Part shown: piece after piece, positions 38,496-48,418 of the stretch
Position numbering within the stretch: the stretch's first letter is position 1
Layout of the letters: each line of letters starts with the position of its first letter
From: Nitrosomonas sp.
GTDB lineage: Bacteria > Pseudomonadota > Gammaproteobacteria > Burkholderiales > Nitrosomonadaceae
Assembly (NCBI GenBank): GCA_019745325.1
Contig: JAIETK010000012.1
Location: 61,380 to 125,379, forward strand
Direction: 5' to 3'
DNA length: 64,000 nucleotides
Notes under the pieces: model-generated
Database searches by the model: none
Told to the model about the DNA's origin: nothing
Seen by the model: only the letters and a program-made list of their open reading frames with translations
Made by a program: the position numbers and the translations under genes

Positions 38496-41288
38496 TCACA
38501 TTTTCTGATGCGCCAGCAGGCGCTCAAACTCATCTGTTTGAATAGCAGGAGAATAATAAAAGCCTTGCACGTAATCACAGCCGAATTGAATTAATAAATC
38601 CTGTTGCTCTTTGGATTCCACACCTTCCGCAATCGTGAATATATCCAGTTTGTGGGCCATTACGATAATCGCTTCAACCAACGCGCGATCGGTTTCATTG
38701 TTAATCAAATTGCTGATAAACGAACGATCGATCTTGAGATAGTCAATGTCGAATCTTTTCAGATAAGACAGCGAGGAAAAACCGGTACCGAAATCATCAA
38801 TCGACACTTCAATGCCGGCATTGCGGTATTCCAGCAGGCGATCCTTGACATCCGCAGTATCTTTTAATAGCAACCCTTCGGTGATTTCAACGTTGATACA
38901 ATTTCCCGGCAGCCCGAGCTCATTCAGTTTCTCCGACCAGGCGTACTTGTTGAAATATTTAAACTGAATAGGCGAAACGTTGACACTGATTTGAATGATG
39001 GTTCCAAATTCATCCAGCCAGCGCTTAATCAAAGCACAAGCTTGCATAAATACCCAATTGCCGATTTCGTTGATCAATCCGCTTTCTTCAGCAATTGGAA
39101 TGAAGATTGAGGAATCGATCAATCCCCGGTTTGCGTGATTCCAGCGCAATAGCGCTTCCGCTTTGATAATCCGTTTGCTGGATAAATCCAGAATCGGCTG
39201 GTAATGCACCTGCAATTCGTTTTTTGCCAATGCACTTCTGAGTTGATGGGTCAGCGTCATTTTTTCATACGCTTCAAATTGCATGGAACGCGTAAAATAG
39301 CAAAAGCGGCTCCGTCCCTCTATTTTTGCCTTATACATGGCTTGATCGGCGTGTTTCATGAGACTTTCCAAGTCCAGTCCATCCGCCGGGTATAACACAA
39401 TACCGATGCTGGTCGAAATAAAATGCTCAACCTTATTTTGATCCAGAATGAACGGCTTATTCAATGCTGCAATGATATTCTGGGCGATCATTTCAATTCT
39501 CGGCTTGGTGATATCGGGGAGAATGACTGCAAATTCATCACCACCCAAGCGCGCCACGGTATCGGTTTCCCGCACGCATTTCAGGATGCGTGACGAAACT
39601 TCCGCCAGCAATTTATCGCCGATCGCATGTCCTAAGGTATCGTTGATATCCTTGGAATGATCCAAATCCAGAAACAACAAAGACAGCAGCAAATTGTTAC
39701 GACGCGATTTCTTGATTTCCTTATTCAATTGATACTTGAATAAACTTCGATTCGGCAAATTAGTTAAATCATCGTAATTTGCCTGCGCTAAATATAATTC
39801 ATCCAATTTCTTTTTTTCAGTGATATCGGAGAATTGCGCGACATAACAGTAAATCCGTTGATCCGCCTGACGAATGATGCTGATATTCATCCATTTTGCT
39901 TGCACGCTACCGTCTTTATGAAGATCCCAGATTTCTCCTTGCCAGTGATCTTCCGCCAGCAGCTTCTGCCACATTTTCTGATAAAAGGATTTTTTTTGCC
40001 GGCCGGAATTAAAAATTCGCGGATCTTTCCCTTTTACATCATCCAGCTCATAACCGGTCATGCGAGTAAAAGCCGGGTTAACCGCCATGATCAGATTATT
40101 CTCATCCGATACCATGATGGCTTCGTTACTATAATGATAAATAGCGGATGCCAACCGCATGGTATCGTTGGATTGTTTTTGCTCGGTGATATCCTGATAA
40201 ATGCCGAGCACCCCAAAGACCTCATGGTGAGTGTTACGCAACGGAACTTTAGAAGTTTGCAGCCAAATCGTGTTACCGTCCGGGGTATTCAGCGGTTCTT
40301 CATAATAAAGCTTGGATACGCCTGAATCGATTACCTGCCGGTCATCGGCGCGATAATGATCGGCTTGTTCTTTAGTCCAGCTTAAATCATAGTCATTCTT
40401 GCCAATGATTTGCTGCGGAAATTTCACGCCGGCATCCTTGGCGAACACGGGGTTGCAACCTAAATAGCGCGATTGTTTATCTTTCCAGAAAATGCGCAGC
40501 GGCACGGTATCAATAATGGTTTTCAGCAAATTCCGCGAATCGTATAATGCAGCCTCTTTTTCCCGGCTCTCGGTGATATCGCTTCGGTAACCGGCAACCT
40601 CCACGGCCGTGCCACTTGAATCCGTAATCAAAAAAAGTTCGTCCCTAAGCCATTTCCATTGCCCATTCTGATGTTTAAACCGGTATTCATGGAGTTGTCT
40701 GCCGGAAAAAAACAACAGCGAAAGGTTGGCGAATACCTTATCGCGATCTTCCGGATGAATGCGGTTAATCCAAAAATCTGGCACGGAAAGAAATTCTTCC
40801 ACGGAATACCCAAGAATTTTGGTTAAGTTGCTACTGATATAGTTTGCTGTAAATGGGGAAAAAACATCGCATTTGTAGACAATCACGGGGGAGAATGCGA
40901 ACAAATAATCGTTCTGCTGAATTGCTGAGCGACCGGCAACGGCTTCCGGATTTTGCTGAGAATCTTCGATAATGAATATGCGAAATACGGACAAGCCCAA
41001 TTCATCTTTTTGATAAAAATAGTGAAGATTTGAAAGAAAAATAGAACCATCCCAGCGCAGCAATCGCAATTGCAGATTTCCTTTCAATTCATCTTCATTT
41101 CTACCTGAAAATAATCGATTCCATAAAGATTTGTCTTCTGTGAGAATAAAATCGGAAAAATCTTGCTGCAGCAATTCGTTTTTTTTGATTCCAAAAATCT
41201 TGCAAGCAACCGGATTTATTATTTGAATCTGGCCAACCGGATTCAACATCAGATAGCCAATGCGAAACAATTCACATGAATCAGTCAT
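38496..41288 (-). CDS. Multi-PAS GGDEF/EAL c-di-GMP signalling protein
   Basis: A 930-residue protein with about four PAS domains (about 5-110, 130-240, 245-370 and 375-490), then GGDEF (about 500-660) and EAL (about 670-925). No transmembrane segment is obvious, so it is probably cytosolic. The diguanylate cyclase site is ARLGGDEFAVI, preceded five residues before by an inhibitory-site RETD. The EAL site keeps KAEALLRW, NVSPIQF, DDFGTGFSSL, KIDRSF and AEGVES, so both activities may be live. PAS sensing input is unknown. It converges with the sugar dehydrogenase gene. Confidence 0.92.
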   Translation of the reverse strand: MTDSCELFRIGYLMLNPVGQIQIINPVACKIFGIKKNELLQQDFSDFILTEDKSLWNRLFSGRNEDELKGNLQLRLLRWDGSIFLSNLHYFYQKDELGLSVFRIFIIEDSQQNPEAVAGRSAIQQNDYLFAFSPVIVYKCDVFSPFTANYISSNLTKILGYSVEEFLSVPDFWINRIHPEDRDKVFANLSLLFFSGRQLHEYRFKHQNGQWKWLRDELFLITDSSGTAVEVAGYRSDITESREKEAALYDSRNLLKTIIDTVPLRIFWKDKQSRYLGCNPVFAKDAGVKFPQQIIGKNDYDLSWTKEQADHYRADDRQVIDSGVSKLYYEEPLNTPDGNTIWLQTSKVPLRNTHHEVFGVLGIYQDITEQKQSNDTMRLASAIYHYSNEAIMVSDENNLIMAVNPAFTRMTGYELDDVKGKDPRIFNSGRQKKSFYQKMWQKLLAEDHWQGEIWDLHKDGSVQAKWMNISIIRQADQRIYCYVAQFSDITEKKKLDELYLAQANYDDLTNLPNRSLFKYQLNKEIKKSRRNNLLLSLLFLDLDHSKDINDTLGHAIGDKLLAEVSSRILKCVRETDTVARLGGDEFAVILPDITKPRIEMIAQNIIAALNKPFILDQNKVEHFISTSIGIVLYPADGLDLESLMKHADQAMYKAKIEGRSRFCYFTRSMQFEAYEKMTLTHQLRSALAKNELQVHYQPILDLSSKRIIKAEALLRWNHANRGLIDSSIFIPIAEESGLINEIGNWVFMQACALIKRWLDEFGTIIQISVNVSPIQFKYFNKYAWSEKLNELGLPGNCINVEITEGLLLKDTADVKDRLLEYRNAGIEVSIDDFGTGFSSLSYLKRFDIDYLKIDRSFISNLINNETDRALVEAIIVMAHKLDIFTIAEGVESKEQQDLLIQFGCDYVQGFYYSPAIQTDEFERLLAHQKM

Positions 41289-41825
41289 TTTATTATTTTA
41301 GCCGGATTGACTTAACGGGATCTGCAGCCACTGAATCAATAAACAAAAAAAGTAACACCACCAATACTATACAAACACCCACCTGCAATCCGCATAGCAC
41401 GGGCTGCTAATATTTCTTTGACTGCTTTGAAAAAGCTCGAAGATCAGATGTAATCATCAATAAGTTCTGCTTGAAATTTTGTGATTTTGCATAATTTATC
41501 ATTACATTGATCCATTACCCTAATATTTTTCTTGTATTTACATGGCAAGGTTTTTGTCTGCTGGAAACAACGAAACCAGTCTGCAAACCATTAAAGCAAA
41601 AATTGCATTAACCTTGTGGGCAGCAATCGCCGATTGATTCCATTTTCAAATTTAATTCATCAGAATGTGATATAAGATTTATAGAATTTGGAAGATAAAA
41701 TTCTTCCAGAAAATTGATCAAAAACCGCCCAGCAAATTTTTTAGGCGTAGCTTTAGGCATTTAGGCATAGAAAAAATTTTTATGGAAATATTTTCTATTA
41801 AATCTAATGAATTAATTGCTTTTTA
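41289..41825. other. AT-rich spacer between the GGDEF/EAL gene and tRNA-Leu
   Basis: About 540 bases with no coding frame of note. It includes three short copies of TTAGGC (41741, 41753 and 41761) and an AT-rich inverted repeat ATAGAAAA/TTTTCTAT near 41768-41797, which may act as the tRNA transcript end. The upstream region of the GGDEF/EAL gene lies here, without a promoter I can name. Confidence 0.5.
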
Positions 41826-41910
41826 TGGTGCCCAGAAGAGGACTCGAACCTCCACACCCGAAGGCACATGGACCTGAACCATGCGCGTCTACCAATTCCG
41901 CCATCTGGGC
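41826..41910 (-). tRNA. tRNA-Leu (anticodon CAG)
   Basis: The minus strand folds as a class II tRNA. The acceptor GCCCAGA pairs with TCTGGGC, followed by A and an encoded CCA (41826-41828). The D-arm has GGAATTGGTAGAC, the anticodon arm CATGG TTCAGGT CCATG gives CAG, a long variable arm holds GTGCCTTCGGGTGT, and the T-arm has GGTTCGAGTCC. It starts 57 bases from the divergent rnr start codon. Confidence 0.97.
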
Positions 41911-41914
41911 AAGA

Positions 41915-41934
41915 TGCAGCCAGATCAGGCTGCA
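41915..41934. promoter_or_regulatory. Hairpin in the spacer between tRNA-Leu and rnr
   Basis: TGCAGCC (41915-41921) and GGCTGCA (41928-41934) form a perfect 7-bp stem with a 6-base loop in the 57-bp divergent spacer. It could fold in the tRNA 5' leader or in an rnr leader, or be an operator. Its function is not shown. Confidence 0.45.
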
Positions 41935-41967
41935 GGAAAGCGCGTCATTCTATAGGAAATCACTGTT

Positions 41968-44193
41968 TTGTCAAATAACAAGAAGCAAAAATTGCGCGAT
42001 CTGGATCCCTTTCTCAAGCGAGAGAGAGAACGTTATCCGCAGCCCCTGCCAAGCCGCGAATATATCTTGCAGATTTTGAAGCAGCAAGGCATTCCGGTTG
42101 CCGAGCAAACACTATACAAACTGCTATCGATTACAAAAAAAGAGCAAGCATTGTTCAGCCGCCGATTGGCGGCAATGATGCGCGAAGGTCAGATTTTCCG
42201 CAACCGCAAAGACGATATTTGCGTAATGGAAAAGCTGGATTTGATCAAAGGCCGGGTGCAAGGACATCCGGATGGTTTTGGTTTTTTAATCCCCGATGAT
42301 GGCAGCGGCGATTTGTATCTAAGTGCCAAGGAAATGCACAAAGCATTACACGGCGACCGGGTTCTCGTGCGCGAAATCGGTTTGGACCGGCGTGGCCGCC
42401 GTGAAGCGGCAATTGTCGAGATACTGGAATCGGCTAATACAAAATTGGTTGGCCGATTGCATATCGATCACGGGATTTTGTTTGTCGTCGCGGAAAATAA
42501 ACGTATCAGCCAGGATATCCTGATTGCCAAGGAACATTCGTTAAAAGCCAAAGCCGGTCAGGTTGTGATGGTGGAAATCATTCAACAACCCAATAAACAT
42601 GCACAACCGATCGGCAAAATTGTTGAGATCCTGGGTAACTACACCGCGCCGGGAATGGAAATTGAAATCGCGCTGCGCAAACACGATCTCCCCTACGAGT
42701 TCTCTCCCGAAACCGACAAATTGTCAGCGAAATTTCCGAAAAATGTGCTGAAGAAAGAATGGTCGGGGCGCCGGGATCTCTGTCAGTTACCGCTGGTGAC
42801 CATCGACGGTGAGACTGCGAAAGATTTTGACGACGCTGTCTATTGCGAAAAGGATGGCAAAGGTTACCGGTTGTTCGTCGCCATCGCGGATGTCAGCCAC
42901 TATGTCAAACCACGTGACGCAATCGACCAGGAAGCCTATACCCGCGGCAACTCGGTGTACTTTCCGCGGCGCGTAATCCCAATGCTCCCCGAAGTTTTAT
43001 CGAATGGATTGTGTTCACTGAATCCAAACCAGAAACGGCTATGCATGGTTTGCGAAATTCGTTTTAAAACCAGCGGCGAGATTATCGATTACACATTTTA
43101 TCCTGCCGTGATGCGGTCTCACGCCCGGTTAACCTATACCCGAGTCGCCGCCATGCTGGCAAACAACAGTGGCCAAGAAGCCGAAGAATATGCGGAATTG
43201 CTGCCGCATTTGCAATTGCTCGACAAACTCTTCAAGGCATTATTGAAAGCGCGTAAAAAACGTGGCGCCATTGATTTCGAAACGACTGAAACACAGATGT
43301 TTTTCAACGATCAAGGCAAGATCGAAAAAATCGTACCGGTACAACGCAACGATGCGCACCGTTTAATCGAAGAATGCATGCTGGCAGCCAATGTTTGCGC
43401 GGCGGATTTTTTGCAAAAGAACGGCCAGACCACGTTATACCGGATTCACGAAAGTCCGGTTCCCGAGAAAATTGAAACACTGCGGAATTTCTTGAAAGAA
43501 TTCGGCATTCCACTCGGCGGCAAAAATAAACCCAGCGCAAAAGACTATGCGCAAACATTGCTTAAAATCCAAGACAGACCGGATGCGCAATTGTTGCAAA
43601 CAGTCATGCTGCGTTCTTTGCGGCAAGCCATCTACAGCCCGGATCTAACCGGACATTTCGGTCTGGCTTACGATGCTTATACGCATTTTACGTCACCGAT
43701 CCGGCGTTATCCCGATTTACTCGTTCACCGAGCAATCAAAGCTGTTTTGAATGGTGAAATCTATCAACCGGGCGACTGGGATATGCTCGGTCAGCATTGC
43801 TCCATGACCGAACGGCGCGCCGACGATGCCACGCGTGACGTCGAAGCGTGGCTCAAATGTTTTTACATGCAAGATAAAATCGGCGAATGTTTTGATGGTG
43901 TTATCAGTAGCGTAACCGGATTCGGTTTGTTTGTGGCGCTCGACGAAGTGTATGTCGAAGGACTGGTGCATATTTCCGATCTGCCCAGCGATTATTTTCA
44001 CTTCGATGCGATAAAGCACATGTTGCTTGGCGAACGCAGCGGCAAGCAATTCCGGCTTGGCGACCGGGTGCGCGTGCAAGTAGTCCGCGTCGACCTGGAA
44101 ACCAGTAAAATTGATTTTGTATTGATCGAGGCTGAGAAGAAACAGAAGCGATCTCAAGCAAAAGAGCGCGTTAAAAAAAAGAAAGCTCCTTAA
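41968..44193 (+). CDS. rnr: Ribonuclease R
   Basis: Processive 3'-5' exoribonuclease that degrades structured RNA. The 741-residue protein has cold-shock RNA-binding domains (about 70-220), the RNB catalytic centre with TIDGETAKDFDDAVYC and FVAIADVSHYV, and FTSPIRRYPDLLVHRAI. A C-terminal S1 domain (about 635-715) is followed by a basic tail rich in lysine. The start is TTG 41968 with AGGA about 9 bases upstream; no ATG is better placed. The weak start may keep RNase R low. Confidence 0.95.
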   Translation: MSNNKKQKLRDLDPFLKRERERYPQPLPSREYILQILKQQGIPVAEQTLYKLLSITKKEQALFSRRLAAMMREGQIFRNRKDDICVMEKLDLIKGRVQGHPDGFGFLIPDDGSGDLYLSAKEMHKALHGDRVLVREIGLDRRGRREAAIVEILESANTKLVGRLHIDHGILFVVAENKRISQDILIAKEHSLKAKAGQVVMVEIIQQPNKHAQPIGKIVEILGNYTAPGMEIEIALRKHDLPYEFSPETDKLSAKFPKNVLKKEWSGRRDLCQLPLVTIDGETAKDFDDAVYCEKDGKGYRLFVAIADVSHYVKPRDAIDQEAYTRGNSVYFPRRVIPMLPEVLSNGLCSLNPNQKRLCMVCEIRFKTSGEIIDYTFYPAVMRSHARLTYTRVAAMLANNSGQEAEEYAELLPHLQLLDKLFKALLKARKKRGAIDFETTETQMFFNDQGKIEKIVPVQRNDAHRLIEECMLAANVCAADFLQKNGQTTLYRIHESPVPEKIETLRNFLKEFGIPLGGKNKPSAKDYAQTLLKIQDRPDAQLLQTVMLRSLRQAIYSPDLTGHFGLAYDAYTHFTSPIRRYPDLLVHRAIKAVLNGEIYQPGDWDMLGQHCSMTERRADDATRDVEAWLKCFYMQDKIGECFDGVISSVTGFGLFVALDEVYVEGLVHISDLPSDYFHFDAIKHMLLGERSGKQFRLGDRVRVQVVRVDLETSKIDFVLIEAEKKQKRSQAKERVKKKKAP

Positions 44194-44276
44194 TCGCTTG
44201 AATTTACCATACAATATTACCCAGCAATTTTTCGTGATCACGCATTCACCGCTTCCAACTCTCAATTAACCGAACT

Positions 44277-45017
44277 GTGTCAGGCATCCGCTTTATTATT
44301 GGTTTTCACGCCGTCACCAGCCGTTTGCGGCAAAATCCCGGCAGTATCAAAGAAATCATCATCGATGCAACGCGCGATGATCATCGTGCGCGAAATCTGT
44401 TGCAGCTTACCGGAAACCACAAAATCCGTATTACCGCCAGTAACAGCGCGAAACTGGCCGAGATTACCGGCAGTCATCGTCACCAAGGTGTGGTTGCGAG
44501 TATTGATGCGACACACCAGCATTTCGACCTTGACGATATTCTCGATAGCTTGACCGAACCAGCGCGATTGCTGGTATTGGACGGGATTCAGGATCCGCAT
44601 AACTTAGGTGCGTGCCTGCGCGTGGCCGATGCATTCGGTGTTCATGCCGTGATTGCTCCCAAAGACCGGGCAGTCGGCTTGACGCCCGCTGTCTACAAAG
44701 TCTCCAGCGGTGCCGCCGATACCGTGCCGTATATCGCGGTCACCAATCTTGCGCGCACGCTCAAGCAATTGAAAGACCGGAATGTTTGGATTTACGGAAC
44801 TGCAGAAGACGCCGAACACGATCTGATTGATTTTCAATTGAAAGGCGCCGTTGCGTGGGTATTCGGCTCCGAAGAGAAAGGCATGCGCCGCTTGACACGG
44901 GAAAATTGCGATCAATTGGTACGCATTCCCATGCTCGGCGGAGTGGAAAGTTTGAACGTTGCGGTCAGCGCTGGGATCTGTTTATTTGAAACCCACCGCC
45001 AACAATCTTTGGCTTGA
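44277..45017 (+). CDS. rlmB: 23S rRNA (Gm2251) 2'-O-methyltransferase RlmB
   Basis: SPOUT/TrmH-family methyltransferase that modifies G2251 in the peptidyl transferase P loop. The 246-residue protein begins at GTG 44277, giving GIRFIIGFHAVTSRL, the substrate-binding N domain. The knot motifs LVLDGIQDPHNLGACLR, WVFGSEEKGMRRL and RIPMLGGVESLNVAVS are complete. It follows rnr, the usual partner, by 83 bases. Confidence 0.96.
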   Translation: MSGIRFIIGFHAVTSRLRQNPGSIKEIIIDATRDDHRARNLLQLTGNHKIRITASNSAKLAEITGSHRHQGVVASIDATHQHFDLDDILDSLTEPARLLVLDGIQDPHNLGACLRVADAFGVHAVIAPKDRAVGLTPAVYKVSSGAADTVPYIAVTNLARTLKQLKDRNVWIYGTAEDAEHDLIDFQLKGAVAWVFGSEEKGMRRLTRENCDQLVRIPMLGGVESLNVAVSAGICLFETHRQQSLA

Positions 45018-45101
45018 TACCGCGACCTGGTAAAATACCGGCTACAACCGATTCCAATCTCCGGCTATACCAACCAAATTGATAACGCTATTCCCTAAAC
45101 C

Positions 45102-46859
45102 ATGACTTCTTGTGATTGCCCGAATTTCAAAACCCATTTCTCCGGACTTTTAGAACAAGCGGCTCGCGCCATCACATCCCCGGATACGGTGCTGCGCATA
45201 GAATTAACCCGTACCAAACAGGCCAGTCATGGCGATTATTCCTGCAATCTGGCCATGCAATTGGCCAAATCATTGCACAAAAATCCCCGCGAAGTTGCCA
45301 GTTTGCTGATTGCTGCTCTCCCCTCATCGCCGTATCTGGATAAGGTGGAAGTCGCCGGCGCCGGCTTCATCAATTTGTTTTTAACCCACGCCGCCAAGCA
45401 GCAATACGTGCATCAGGTACTGCAAAGCAAAGCCGCCTATGGCCACGGCGATTCTGGGCAAGGTAAAAAAATTCAAGTGGAATTTGTATCCGCGAATCCG
45501 ACCGGTCCGTTGCATGTCGGCCATGGCCGCGGCGCCGCCTATGGCGCGAGCCTTGCAAATGTTCTGTCAGCAGCGGGTTTCAATGTGTCGCGAGAATTCT
45601 ACGTCAATGATGCGGGACGGCAGATGGACATCCTGACGCTTTCAACCTGGTTGCGGTATCTGGAACTCAACGATATCCACATACCATTCCCGCAAAACGC
45701 GTATCAAGGAAGCTATGTGAGCGCCATGGCGCAATTAATCTTCCAGGCACATGCAGAACGGTATGTCCACCAACCGGCATTATTATTGGATGGTTTGCCT
45801 ACTCAAGTATTGGAGGCCGCAGTCTCAACCGATGAACATCTGGATCTATTAATCGCCAATGCCAAAAAAATCCTGGGGCAAGATTATGCGTATTTTCATA
45901 ATTTCGTGCTGACCGAGCAACTTGGGGATTGCCGCAACGATTTGATGGAGTTCGGCGTCGAATTCGATATCTGGTTTTCGGAACAATCGCTGTACGATAA
46001 TGGTTCCGTTGCTCGCACCATGCAATTGCTCGAGGACAAAAAATACTTATACGAACAAGATGGCGCGATCTGGTTCCGTTCGACCGACTTCGGCGATGAG
46101 AAAGACCGCGTAGTGCAGCGGGAAAACGGCCAATTCACTTATTTTGCTTCCGATATCGCTTACCATTTGAATAAGTTTGAACGCGGTTTCGATCAAGTCA
46201 TCAATATCTGGGGAGCGGATCATCACGGCTATATTCCACGGGTAAAAGGTGCCTTGCAAGCACTTGAACTGGATCCGGCAAAACTTGAAATTGCCTTGGT
46301 GCAATTCGCCGTGCTCTATCGCGACGGTAAGAAAGCACCGATGTCGACGCGCTCCGGTGAGTTTGTCACTTTGCGGGAGCTACGCGAAGAAGTCGGTAAA
46401 GATGCGGCTCGTTTCTTCTATGTCATGCGCAAAAGCGATCAGCACCTGGACTTTGATCTGGATTTAGCCAAATCGCAAAGTAACGAAAACCCGATCTATT
46501 ATGTGCAGTATGCACATGCGCGGGTATGCAGCGTTCTGGCGCAGTGGGATGGTCAAGTAGACGAACTGGTCTCGGCGGATACCACGATTCTGACGAACCC
46601 GCTTGAATTGGCGCTGTTACAAAAACTCATCGATTTTCCGGATACTGTAGAGATGGCTGCACGCGAATACTCGCCGCACCTGATTGCCTTCTATCTCCGC
46701 GAACTGGCGAGCGAATTTCATAGCTACTATAATTCAACGCGTTTTCTGGTACCGGAAATTCCATTGCAATACGCTCGTTTGGCATTAATCGCAGCCGTCC
46801 GCCAAGTGTTAAATAATGGTTTGACATTACTCGGTGTCAGCGCGCCTGATAAAATGTAA
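45102..46859 (+). CDS. argS: Arginyl-tRNA synthetase
   Basis: Class I aminoacyl-tRNA synthetase of 585 residues. An N-terminal additional domain (about 1-110) precedes the HIGH-type motif in GPLHVGHGRGA. NIWGADHHGYIPRVKGAL is followed by a degenerate KMSKS region (APMSTRSG), usual for ArgS. The C-terminal DALR domain carries YVQYAHARVCSV and ends VSAPDKM. It is followed closely by the SPOR gene. Confidence 0.97.
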   Translation: MTSCDCPNFKTHFSGLLEQAARAITSPDTVLRIELTRTKQASHGDYSCNLAMQLAKSLHKNPREVASLLIAALPSSPYLDKVEVAGAGFINLFLTHAAKQQYVHQVLQSKAAYGHGDSGQGKKIQVEFVSANPTGPLHVGHGRGAAYGASLANVLSAAGFNVSREFYVNDAGRQMDILTLSTWLRYLELNDIHIPFPQNAYQGSYVSAMAQLIFQAHAERYVHQPALLLDGLPTQVLEAAVSTDEHLDLLIANAKKILGQDYAYFHNFVLTEQLGDCRNDLMEFGVEFDIWFSEQSLYDNGSVARTMQLLEDKKYLYEQDGAIWFRSTDFGDEKDRVVQRENGQFTYFASDIAYHLNKFERGFDQVINIWGADHHGYIPRVKGALQALELDPAKLEIALVQFAVLYRDGKKAPMSTRSGEFVTLRELREEVGKDAARFFYVMRKSDQHLDFDLDLAKSQSNENPIYYVQYAHARVCSVLAQWDGQVDELVSADTTILTNPLELALLQKLIDFPDTVEMAAREYSPHLIAFYLRELASEFHSYYNSTRFLVPEIPLQYARLALIAAVRQVLNNGLTLLGVSAPDKM

Positions 46860-46882
46860 CCAAAAATTACTGAAGGATATTC

Positions 46883-47689
46883 ATGAGTCGAGATTATAAA
46901 TCCCGCAAGCCTGCCCGATCATCACCGGAAAAAAGCGGCTCGGCATTCTTGGGCGGATTTGTGGGTTATGCATTGGGACTTGCCAGCGCCATCGGTATCT
47001 GGGTGTATTTTAACTACGGCCCGAATCCCTTTCTCGCAACTGAGAAAGTGCCCAGTTCGGCAGAGATCCATCAAAAACAATCGACTGTAGAGGCGTCCGC
47101 CCCTCCGGAAAAAGCAGAGAAAGAAGAACCGGTTCATTTAGTCGAAGAAAAACCGAAGTTTGATTTCTATAAAATATTACCCGGCGTAGACGAACCGGAA
47201 ATCGATCATCACTACCGGCCGGCTGCCGAGCCGCCGCCGGTTGAGCCGCCCGTCAGCGTCAAAACGCCGGAGGTTATCAATAAACCCGCTAAACCTGTTG
47301 AGCCAGCACCGCTACTGGCGCCGCCGCGCCCCGCGCCGGTCATAACACCACCGGAACCTGCTCCGCAAGTCGCAGCAATTCAGCCGCGCATTGTTCCTGC
47401 GGAGCCTGCGCCGCCACCGGCTATTCCTCCTGTCAGTGTTACGCCGCCGTCTCATGAGAAATTTTTTCTGCAAGCAGGGTCGTTCCGGAAAAACGATGAA
47501 GCTGAAAACCTTAAAGCACGATTGGCGTTGTTGGGCTTATTCGCCACGGTTCAACCGATCGATCTGGCGGATAGAGGCATGTGGTACCGGGTTCGAGTTG
47601 GCCCCTTCAATAATCGGACGGACGCCGATCGAGCCAATGTCTCATTGAAGGAGAATGGAATAGAAGCTCAATTTGTGAGAATTCAATAA
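46883..47689 (+). CDS. FtsN-like SPOR-domain cell division protein
   Basis: A 268-residue bitopic protein. A basic cytosolic start is followed by one membrane helix (about 24-44, FVGYALGLASAIGIWVYF), then a long Pro/Ala/Val-rich periplasmic linker (about 60-190). A C-terminal SPOR domain (about 193-268, FFLQAGSFRKNDEAENL to GIEAQFVRIQ) binds denuded peptidoglycan at the septum. The layout is that of FtsN; exact orthology is an inference. It follows argS by 23 bases, as is common in betaproteobacteria, and has AAGGA before its ATG. Confidence 0.85.
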   Translation: MSRDYKSRKPARSSPEKSGSAFLGGFVGYALGLASAIGIWVYFNYGPNPFLATEKVPSSAEIHQKQSTVEASAPPEKAEKEEPVHLVEEKPKFDFYKILPGVDEPEIDHHYRPAAEPPPVEPPVSVKTPEVINKPAKPVEPAPLLAPPRPAPVITPPEPAPQVAAIQPRIVPAEPAPPPAIPPVSVTPPSHEKFFLQAGSFRKNDEAENLKARLALLGLFATVQPIDLADRGMWYRVRVGPFNNRTDADRANVSLKENGIEAQFVRIQ

Positions 47690-47782
47690 ATCCGTAACTA
47701 ATCTTTTTAGCGCACTGTTTCAAAATACGCCTCACCGATAACTACTTTTCTCTTACTTTCAAACTTTATTAAAGGAGTAAAA

Positions 47783-48418
47783 ATGAAGCGACGTCAGTTT
47801 CTCTCAGCTTTCTTGTTGTTAGGTTTCTCTTTTGTTTTTGTTCCTGGCGCCCAATCCGAAATCATCGAAGGAAAAGATTACGCTGTTCTCGCCAAGCCGA
47901 TACCCGTTGAAAATACCGGCAAAGTCGAAGTTCTGGAGTTTTTCTGGTACGGTTGTCCGCATTGCTATAACTTGCATCCCCATCTTGCCGCCTGGCTGGC
48001 CAATCTTCCGGCGGATGTTAACTTCCGCTATGTTCCCGCGATTCTGCGCGCTAACTGGGTTCCGGCTGCAAAAATATTTCACACCATTGAAGCGATGGGG
48101 ATTACCGGTACTTTGCACGATAAAGTTTACGATGCGATCCATCGCGATAAAATTGATTTGAATAACGATTCGGTATTATTCGAGTGGATTGAAAAACAAG
48201 GTTTCGATAGGAAAAAATTTGAGAACACCTATCAGTCCTTCACAGTGCAGAATCTCGTTGCCAAATCGACACAAATGACGCGTCAATACGAACTCAATGG
48301 AGTTCCCGCTCTGATCGTCAATGGCAAATACATCACCAGCGGACGAATGGGCGGTACCCCGCAAGATACCATCAAGACTCTGAACGGACTCATAGAAAAA
48401 GCCCGTAAAGAACTCTGA
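47783..48418 (+). CDS. dsbA: Periplasmic thiol:disulfide interchange protein DsbA
   Basis: Oxidises cysteines of exported proteins. A signal peptide covers about residues 1-25 (cleavage after AQS). The redox site is CPHC (Cys58, Cys61) in FFWYGCPHCYNLHPH. The cis-proline loop is NGVPALIVNG. The length (211) is normal. AAAGGAG stands 5-6 bases before the ATG. No dsbB is adjacent. Confidence 0.95.
   Translation: MKRRQFLSAFLLLGFSFVFVPGAQSEIIEGKDYAVLAKPIPVENTGKVEVLEFFWYGCPHCYNLHPHLAAWLANLPADVNFRYVPAILRANWVPAAKIFHTIEAMGITGTLHDKVYDAIHRDKIDLNNDSVLFEWIEKQGFDRKKFENTYQSFTVQNLVAKSTQMTRQYELNGVPALIVNGKYITSGRMGGTPQDTIKTLNGLIEKARKEL

Noticed and set aside
41741-41766. Three copies of TTAGGC as a possible regulatory iteron
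   Set aside because: The copies are short and irregularly spaced, in AT-rich DNA, with no sign of function.
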